A stretch of 34,152 bases of DNA from a virus, in the IMG/VR virus record IMGVR_UViG_3300023116_000160, positions 1 to 34,152 of that record; one strand, 5' to 3'. Position 1 is the stretch's first letter. The number at the start of each line of letters is the position of its first letter. Shown piece by piece: positions 1 to 7,260 of the stretch. The translations under genes were made by a program, and so were the position numbers. The notes under the pieces are model-generated. The model searched no databases. It was not told where the DNA came from and saw nothing but the letters and a program-made list of their open reading frames with translations.

Positions 1-3000
1 CTGCGGATCTGCCGAGTTTGAATGCGGAAGAAAAGCGGCAGCTTATAATTAAGCTGTTGGTCAATTATGTTAAGGAAGAGGGTATATCTCAAGCTAAGTT
101 TATAAGAGCATTTGAGCTTGTTTTAGGTTCAACAATTCCTGGCTATAATAATGTGGAGAAGTGGCAGCTTTTAACTTCTTTTATAAACTTTACTGAAGAA
201 GAAGATGATGAAGATAATCCGTTTATGAACGAAGTTTCTGGTGTTGGATCGTTTATTGTTGGAGATCTTTCAACAGGCACTGATTATCAAATGAAAGAGT
301 CTTTGGAAGCCGCATTAGAGGGCGCTTACAGCCTTCCTGATGAGGAGTATGTAAGCTTCCATCCTGATACCGTTGATTTCCATAAGGTAATATTGATTAT
401 ACCTGCTAACGATCAAACTCAGCTTGATGAAAATAATGTTTCTGCAATGATGCTATCTGCAGCAGGTACTCATTTTGGTTATATTAATCAGACAACTGGA
501 AGATTTTATCTAACAGTCGCAGGCAGTAATGTTAAAGTTGATTCTGAAAATAGAAGACTTACTCTTCGACCTAACTTAACTCAAGATGTTCAAACTCCAG
601 ATACTGGCAATACAACTGTTAATAGTGGTATTGCTACTCTGAAGGGTGTTTCTGAATATCAGAAAGCTTACGATGGTGATGAGTATCGTCATTGGGAGAA
701 GATGATGGTTGATACTTCTTATAGAGATGTATCTGGTCGAATGATAAGGGCTTTTCCAACCTACATGCTGTGGCTTATAGATGAGGGTGGTTATTTTGCT
801 GGTGTAAAACTTTTTGATAACTTCTACGGTCTTCAGTCCATTATAGATTTTTCTGTTGTTTCTTCTGAAGACATTATGGGCGATACTCTAATTCTTAGAT
901 TGTCCAATATGTATTCTAAAATAACTCGTCCAGAGTCATCAAAGATTTTTAATCCTAATATTGATGATTTTAATCAGGAAGAATTATCTTTGACTGAAGG
1001 TTTGGCTAATATAGTCGAAAGAACCTTGAACATGTCCAGAAATCTTTTGGGCCACATGCGTCATCAGTATATTGTTGACATTAACAATATTAGACTGAAG
1101 CCTGGTGTTAGGGTGCATTTAAGGGCAGGTTATGGTTCTAATCCAAGTTCTTTAAATACTCTTTTTAATGGAATTATAACTAGTGTTGAGCAGGGTGAGA
1201 TTGTAACTGTAACTGCTCAGTCAGATGCTATAGAGCTAGGTGCTATGGTTAATAGCACAAATAAAAAAGGTGATAGTGGTAAAATAGACGGCGGAATAAA
1301 TACCGGTATGTGGCTATCTGAGCCTAGGGACTTAATGGTCAGACTCTTAAGCATGGGGGCATCTCGTACAAGAGAGGCTTTATTGAGAGCTACTAAGGGT
1401 ATTGTTTTTTCTGAAAACAGATTTGGCATCAGACATTTTGGTAGCATACTTTATGATTTTATGGGCGACGACGCAATTAAGCATGAGCAAATTTCTAATG
1501 CTATAAGTGGAGCATTTACCACAATTGGTAGGGGTAGTGATGTCAATAATTTCTCAAGCAATGAGCGTTCCTCTACTCTAAGCTTAATTGGTACACTGCT
1601 GGCAAATATGCAGTCAGATGTGGATTTAGAATTATTTAAGAGAAATATTTATCCTGGTAATGGTACCGGTATAGCACAGTTTTTGGGTGGAGATATAGAT
1701 GATGGTTGGTCTACTGTGGCCTCACTTACTCCAACAGACTATAATGCCAGATCCTCCTCCGATCTTGCTTCGCTGACTGATAGAACTTGGAATAGGTTAG
1801 TTATGGAATCGGGCCAGGGTATACCTGGATCAAACTTTACTTTAGATACTTTAACTCAAGATAATAAATTGTATGAATCTAGCTCTGGAGATGTTGTAAG
1901 CAATATTTTAGGAATAGCAACTAGCGCGCTATCTGTTCCAATAACTTCTGCGTTAGGTGGACCTATTTCTACCACTGTCGTTGGAGGTTCGCTTCTTGGA
2001 ATTCTTACTGGTAGAGGTGGTAAAAATATATTTAGAACCATGGGCGTAATCTCTATGAATGATGATAGCGATCTTCCTGGTTTTGATGAGGTTTCATTTA
2101 GGGCTCAGACATATATGAGAACTATATGGGATCTATTTCAGACATGTGCAAGACTTCTACCTAATTACATAGTTGCAGTCAGGCCTTTTGAGGATAGGTC
2201 AACTGTTTTTTATGGTAAACCTCATTGGCTGTATACTTCTGGTGTGGTTCCGGTTACGACTGGATATAGGGTTGATAAGTCACCCGCTGCAAGAAAAGAA
2301 GATAACTTTTTAGCTGATTTGTTAGATACGTTAAATAGATCTTCAAATCCTTTATCTGACTATGCAGCTTATTTTAGTGCTCAAGATATTAATGAAGCTT
2401 TTGCTTTAAATGCGAGAGATATTTCTCAAAGAACTGGTATTTATTCTCCAACAGAAAGTTTAAAAAATAAGGTAATTAATTTCTCTGATTCCAGATCGAC
2501 AGTTTATTACGATCCTAGTAATCAGGATGAAGTAGTTTCTAAGATTCCTGTTTCAAAAGGTAATGTATATATTGGTTTTCACCTTCCTGTCAATGGTAAA
2601 GCTAATACTATTCAGGAGCCACATAAGCAAATTTCAAATCTTCCGGACAGATATAGATATCCATTCTTTGCAAATACGGAAAATGTAAAAATTCTTAAAA
2701 GCCCTGCTTTTGATATAGAGGAAGACGAGACAGCTTTCTCGGATAACTTTGGTAGGTTGATGGAGCTTGAAAGAGAGTATTTAAAAGAGACTTCTCAGAC
2801 TCTGCTGGATGTAAATGGTGAGATAGAGTTTGATAAGGTTCTTAATTTTGGTTCTGATATTCAAAAAGCTGCGCTACAATATTCGGGTTCAACAACCGAC
2901 ATAGTTAAAATGCCAGTGCCGGAAAGTTTGCCAGTAGATCAGTTTAGTCCTGTGGAAAATTTTGGTTCTAGTGCAACAGTAGATATATTTTCTGAATGGG

Positions 3001-6000
3001 GATTGCCAGAAACTGAAGAAGATGAGCAGTTTTATATTGCAATGAAGTGGCCTTATTCACCTAGTATGAGTAACTCTGGAGTTGAAAGATTTAAGCAAAG
3101 GTATGGTATACAAGAGGTTTATGGTGGCGTTCAGGACTATAAGAATAGAAAGATTCTAGTTTATAATCCAGTAAATAAAAGGGCAGTGGTTTGTAAGCCA
3201 GCATATTTTTTGTGGGGTGAGTTAGAGGATTCAGATCTGAATAGTCTTTCTGATATAGATGCAGTTGTTTCTCCTGATGCAGCCTATTATCTAGGTGTTA
3301 TTACTGGGGAATTTGACGGTAATGAGTTGGCTGATTGGCTTCGACCATCTGTTTTTATGGAGCTTGACCAATTTGGTTTCACTAAATATCCTAAAAAACA
3401 AGAATGCGTTTTTGCTTTTGTTCCAGATGAAGTTCCTGTTGGTGTTATTTCCCCTCAAATTGCTCCAGCTGAAAAATTCATTTTGAATGAAGTTGATGGT
3501 AGCTCTAACGATTCAGATCTTCTTGTTGGATTTGGATCTTTTGTTGGTGACGATTCTGATGTTCTTTATGCTCGTCAAAATATTTTTGATAATCCAAATC
3601 CGATTGAAATAAATGATTATCTTAATCGCTATCAATCTGTTAGTGCTGCGGATACGTCGTATTTAGATAACTATAAGTTTAGTGGAAATGGCTTTATAGA
3701 TAAAACGCACTATTTTGAGGCTGTTTTAAATAAACAGTTTGATAAACTGGAGTTTGATTATCTAAAGAATATTTATGTTAATGAATTAGAGTCTATTGAT
3801 CAGTCTTCTTCAATTACCGATCAGTCAACAAAGCGTATGACTGGCACATTTACGCCTGTCTATACTGAAATGGATCAAATTTCTATTCAGGCTAGATCTT
3901 TTTATGATGAAAATTATAACCCAGATATTTCTGTTATAGCTGGTGATGGCCGGCATTTGGCTGATGCTCAAGATGTATGGGATGAATTTAGGTATTCCTA
4001 TCACACTTTAGATAGTGTGAAAAAGATATTTTCAGATTTATATGGAATGGATCCGGACTCAGAAGACGCAATGCCAAAGTATATTACAGATATTTTATCT
4101 GGTTCTGAATATAGAGATCCAATTAGAAAATTTTCTACTCCAGGAACTTTAGATAATTTTTCTTTGATACTAGGTGATGATTTTATAAATTCTGGAAATT
4201 CCAACTATCAATATAATCCCACTACTTCTACGATTGATTATCAAACAGATGTTCAGGAAGCATTAGAGTTTGTTAGAACATCTTTTATTGATGCCCCCTT
4301 AGATCAAGGTGGTTTAATTGAAAGTTTAAATAATTTCTTAGCTGTTAGATTGAAAAAGGTTAAGGAAAATTTCTTTGATGATCCAAGTGTTAACAATAAT
4401 CTACAAGTTAGTTTAGAGTCTAACGATTCAGAGATACCGTCGTCAAATTTAGCATCCAAGATTGAAACTCCTAAGCAGCTATTTCTATTAATGGTAGGAA
4501 TGTTTAGGCAAGCTCTTTGGAATAGCCCTTATGGCAGGGCTTGGCTTGTTTTGCAGCCGGATAGAAAGCTTTTTGCTGGTGATAAAATTGTAGATCAGCA
4601 GTGGTCTTTTAGGCCTGTTGACAAGGTGTTTAGAGCTTTTATAGATCCTTATAGCGATTACGCAAAAGGTGCTTTAGCCGATTTTAATGCGAGTAATGTT
4701 GGCGCTACTACTGGTCAGAGTAAGTTCTTAAAGCTTTTAGTTGCCACAAAGGCAGAGGGCAATAGTTCCAATAACGTTGTCTCGTATGCAGCTTCCAGTG
4801 TTAAGGATTTCTTTAGTGAGAATGTTGGGCCAATTTTTAGCGCTCTTACAAATGGTTTAAGCGGTCTTTATTCGATGTTTAAATTAAATATGCAGCAGTT
4901 AGGATACGGTGTTTCTGAAGCAGCTGATTTTAGAAAGCATGCCCATATCATGAATAAGGCTTTAAACGATTCAATTTACTATTCTCTTGGAAGAGAGGGC
5001 TCTCTTTTAAGGGCTGTTGATAATCCATTTACTAGAGAATACGGTGAACCTGTAGTTGAAGTAAGGGAGCCCTTTCAGAGGCTTCATTACTTAAGCTCTT
5101 TCTCTCATATACTGGCTAATAACATACAGGAAAATATTAATGGTGTGGCGACTGTGGTTACTGCAGTTTCGGACGGAAAGTATCCTGTAACTGTAGCTTT
5201 GGATAAGGGTGCGCCAGCGGAAAGGCAGACAGAAAAAACTGTAGAAACCGGTCTTTATTATGACAACATGGTTGGAAGTGGCTTTTTTGGCTTCCTGCAT
5301 CCGCTTATGCATCCGTTAGAAACTTTCAGGGGTGCAGCTAAAAATGTTCAAGGAACTCCTGATGAATTGAGTGCAAGAAGAGTTGCATTAGCACATCTAA
5401 AAGAATCTATTAAAGATGTTTATGGTGGTGAACTTCTGATAATTGGAAATCCTGATATTAGGCCTCATGACATAGTTTATCTTTCTGATGTTTATGAAAG
5501 AATGTATGGTTTGTTTGAAGTAGAGCAAGTAGTTCATCATTTTACGAGCGATCTTGGTTTTGTTACCGCTATTACCCCGAATGCTTTAGTTACTGTTAAT
5601 GATCCTAGTAGATGGTATCTTACTTCTTGGATAAATTCCTGGATGAATACTCAGGCAATTAGAAATGACGCTAGAATCTATTTGGATAGCATTAGAGATG
5701 GCGACTCTTCTATGTTGGTTGGAGGTTCTATTTCTATGGATCGACTTAGCGACATGCTGGGACCTCAAATAGTCGGAGGTCTACAGTTTACTCAGGGGTC
5801 AAGTGCAATAGTAAAAGACGCTATAGCATTAGAGACGGCAAAAGAAATGCCCGATGCTACAGAGGCTGTAATTAGGCAAACTCAGTCAAATACAAACGCT
5901 GCTGGAGGCGCAGCTCTTGCTAGTGTTGGTTTTGGTGTTCTTGCAGGAGCTGTTGCCGGTGTTGCCACTGGTGGTGCTGCTCTAGTAGCTGCACCTATAA

Positions 6001-7259
6001 TTGGTACTTTGGGTTCTCAGTTGGCTTGGAAGGGTTGGAGCTGGGTTAGAGACAATCTTCTAGATCAGCACGGATGCTACGTGCAGTATTTAAATAGAAA
6101 TGGTCAGCCAATGGACGGTGGTTTATCTTATAGTCAGGGAATGGTTGTTGGACAGTATCATAGCAAAGCGCTTCTTCCTGGTATTTTGGGTGTTAGAAGT
6201 AAGGTAAGAACTCCAGAAGGATATTCTTACGTTAGAACAGACGATCTTTTTAAGAGTTTGGGTTGGCGCGAAACAGAGATTAAAGAAGCAGCTAGATATA
6301 TAAGTTATGAAAATGCTCTCGTTCATGCTAGAGTTCTAAATCTTTCTGGATTGGGACCAGAAAAGGCGCAACTAGAACCGCAGTTTAAAGTTATAGTTAA
6401 AGTCGTAGACGTGGTGGACGGTGATACGATTAAGGTTGTAGACGCCATCAGAGGCGGCGATCCCTATACTATTCGTTTTGATGGTATTAATACACAGGAA
6501 ACAAACGTTATAGAAGGAAAGATTTATGCGGAAGAGGGCGCAGAATCACATGAGCTCAGCATATTAGATGTTTCCACTCCTGGTGGTAAGGCAAAGTTTT
6601 TTGTCAAGGAAAGAATATCGGATAGCGTTATTATTTTAAGAATTAATAGATCTAGAGAATCTTTGTCTGGTACGGATCAAGACTTTGATGCTGGCGCCGA
6701 GTATAATCAGCCTGCTAGCTATGTTAAAGATCAGTTTGAAAGAACTATTGCTACAATATTCTATAAGTTCAGTGATGATACTGTTGCACAAAGTGTATCT
6801 TTTGTTTCTTCTATATTTACTTCCTTGATTGATTCTGGTGAAGTTAATAACTTTTTCAAGATTAAAGAAAATTATAAGCAGAAGTTAGATCAGTTCTCAC
6901 CATTCTTTATAGCTTATGACAAGTTGTATAATCAAATTTTTACTCAGGATCAAAAATATCAATTCTTTAATGATTATGTATCTGAATCTTCTGATTTAGC
7001 TCAACAAATTGACGAAAGTAATATTCGTGTTTTTGATACTTTAGTTTATATGAAGTGTTTGGAAAGTGTTTACGAAACTGCTTCTCAGTGGCCTACTATA
7101 TTGTGGGATGAATACTATGAGGATGGTGCACCAGTAACATTGAACTGGGAGCTAGTTGCCAATAACCTAGCTAAAGTTTACGTTAAAGACTTACAAAAAG
7201 AATCGATGTCTATTGTAGATTCTTACGAGCAAGCAGCACTGCCGAGAAGGGTGGATTGA
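1..7259 (+). CDS. Giant tail/baseplate hub protein with C-terminal SNase-like domain (5' partial)
   Basis: The reading frame is open to the left edge (from base 3), so the gene begins upstream. Residues here are counted from the TTG at 18, which need not be the true start. About 2413 residues are visible. Residues 230-400 resemble the first barrel module of gpD/gp27-type tail hubs (KPGxRVHLRAGYG, then LFNGIITSVEQG and VTVTAQSD). Residues about 1780-1860 resemble the closing hub module (IIGNPDIRPHDIVYL, GLFEVEQVVHHF, GFVTAITP). Some 1400 residues of unrecognised sequence separate them. Two glycine/alanine-rich hydrophobic stretches lie near 628-665 and 1961-2010. Residues 2125-2255 look like a staphylococcal nuclease fold: VVDGDTI (D2136), TIRFDGINTQE (R2153, N2158, E2161) and R2242 in FERTIATIFY. 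Placement just before a wall hydrolase and the baseplate wedge genes fits a hub at the tail tip. The hub role is inference from motifs; the SNase call is firmer. The stop lies one base before the next ATG. Confidence 0.7.
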   Translation, partial: ADLPSLNAEEKRQLIIKLLVNYVKEEGISQAKFIRAFELVLGSTIPGYNNVEKWQLLTSFINFTEEEDDEDNPFMNEVSGVGSFIVGDLSTGTDYQMKESLEAALEGAYSLPDEEYVSFHPDTVDFHKVILIIPANDQTQLDENNVSAMMLSAAGTHFGYINQTTGRFYLTVAGSNVKVDSENRRLTLRPNLTQDVQTPDTGNTTVNSGIATLKGVSEYQKAYDGDEYRHWEKMMVDTSYRDVSGRMIRAFPTYMLWLIDEGGYFAGVKLFDNFYGLQSIIDFSVVSSEDIMGDTLILRLSNMYSKITRPESSKIFNPNIDDFNQEELSLTEGLANIVERTLNMSRNLLGHMRHQYIVDINNIRLKPGVRVHLRAGYGSNPSSLNTLFNGIITSVEQGEIVTVTAQSDAIELGAMVNSTNKKGDSGKIDGGINTGMWLSEPRDLMVRLLSMGASRTREALLRATKGIVFSENRFGIRHFGSILYDFMGDDAIKHEQISNAISGAFTTIGRGSDVNNFSSNERSSTLSLIGTLLANMQSDVDLELFKRNIYPGNGTGIAQFLGGDIDDGWSTVASLTPTDYNARSSSDLASLTDRTWNRLVMESGQGIPGSNFTLDTLTQDNKLYESSSGDVVSNILGIATSALSVPITSALGGPISTTVVGGSLLGILTGRGGKNIFRTMGVISMNDDSDLPGFDEVSFRAQTYMRTIWDLFQTCARLLPNYIVAVRPFEDRSTVFYGKPHWLYTSGVVPVTTGYRVDKSPAARKEDNFLADLLDTLNRSSNPLSDYAAYFSAQDINEAFALNARDISQRTGIYSPTESLKNKVINFSDSRSTVYYDPSNQDEVVSKIPVSKGNVYIGFHLPVNGKANTIQEPHKQISNLPDRYRYPFFANTENVKILKSPAFDIEEDETAFSDNFGRLMELEREYLKETSQTLLDVNGEIEFDKVLNFGSDIQKAALQYSGSTTDIVKMPVPESLPVDQFSPVENFGSSATVDIFSEWGLPETEEDEQFYIAMKWPYSPSMSNSGVERFKQRYGIQEVYGGVQDYKNRKILVYNPVNKRAVVCKPAYFLWGELEDSDLNSLSDIDAVVSPDAAYYLGVITGEFDGNELADWLRPSVFMELDQFGFTKYPKKQECVFAFVPDEVPVGVISPQIAPAEKFILNEVDGSSNDSDLLVGFGSFVGDDSDVLYARQNIFDNPNPIEINDYLNRYQSVSAADTSYLDNYKFSGNGFIDKTHYFEAVLNKQFDKLEFDYLKNIYVNELESIDQSSSITDQSTKRMTGTFTPVYTEMDQISIQARSFYDENYNPDISVIAGDGRHLADAQDVWDEFRYSYHTLDSVKKIFSDLYGMDPDSEDAMPKYITDILSGSEYRDPIRKFSTPGTLDNFSLILGDDFINSGNSNYQYNPTTSTIDYQTDVQEALEFVRTSFIDAPLDQGGLIESLNNFLAVRLKKVKENFFDDPSVNNNLQVSLESNDSEIPSSNLASKIETPKQLFLLMVGMFRQALWNSPYGRAWLVLQPDRKLFAGDKIVDQQWSFRPVDKVFRAFIDPYSDYAKGALADFNASNVGATTGQSKFLKLLVATKAEGNSSNNVVSYAASSVKDFFSENVGPIFSALTNGLSGLYSMFKLNMQQLGYGVSEAADFRKHAHIMNKALNDSIYYSLGREGSLLRAVDNPFTREYGEPVVEVREPFQRLHYLSSFSHILANNIQENINGVATVVTAVSDGKYPVTVALDKGAPAERQTEKTVETGLYYDNMVGSGFFGFLHPLMHPLETFRGAAKNVQGTPDELSARRVALAHLKESIKDVYGGELLIIGNPDIRPHDIVYLSDVYERMYGLFEVEQVVHHFTSDLGFVTAITPNALVTVNDPSRWYLTSWINSWMNTQAIRNDARIYLDSIRDGDSSMLVGGSISMDRLSDMLGPQIVGGLQFTQGSSAIVKDAIALETAKEMPDATEAVIRQTQSNTNAAGGAALASVGFGVLAGAVAGVATGGAALVAAPIIGTLGSQLAWKGWSWVRDNLLDQHGCYVQYLNRNGQPMDGGLSYSQGMVVGQYHSKALLPGILGVRSKVRTPEGYSYVRTDDLFKSLGWRETEIKEAARYISYENALVHARVLNLSGLGPEKAQLEPQFKVIVKVVDVVDGDTIKVVDAIRGGDPYTIRFDGINTQETNVIEGKIYAEEGAESHELSILDVSTPGGKAKFFVKERISDSVIILRINRSRESLSGTDQDFDAGAEYNQPASYVKDQFERTIATIFYKFSDDTVAQSVSFVSSIFTSLIDSGEVNNFFKIKENYKQKLDQFSPFFIAYDKLYNQIFTQDQKYQFFNDYVSESSDLAQQIDESNIRVFDTLVYMKCLESVYETASQWPTILWDEYYEDGAPVTLNWELVANNLAKVYVKDLQKESMSIVDSYEQAALPRRVD

Positions 7260-7260
7260 T

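Noticed and set aside
18-20. TTG as the true start of the first gene
   Set aside because: The frame stays open upstream to the window edge and there is no clear ribosome binding site before it, so the gene is treated as 5' partial.
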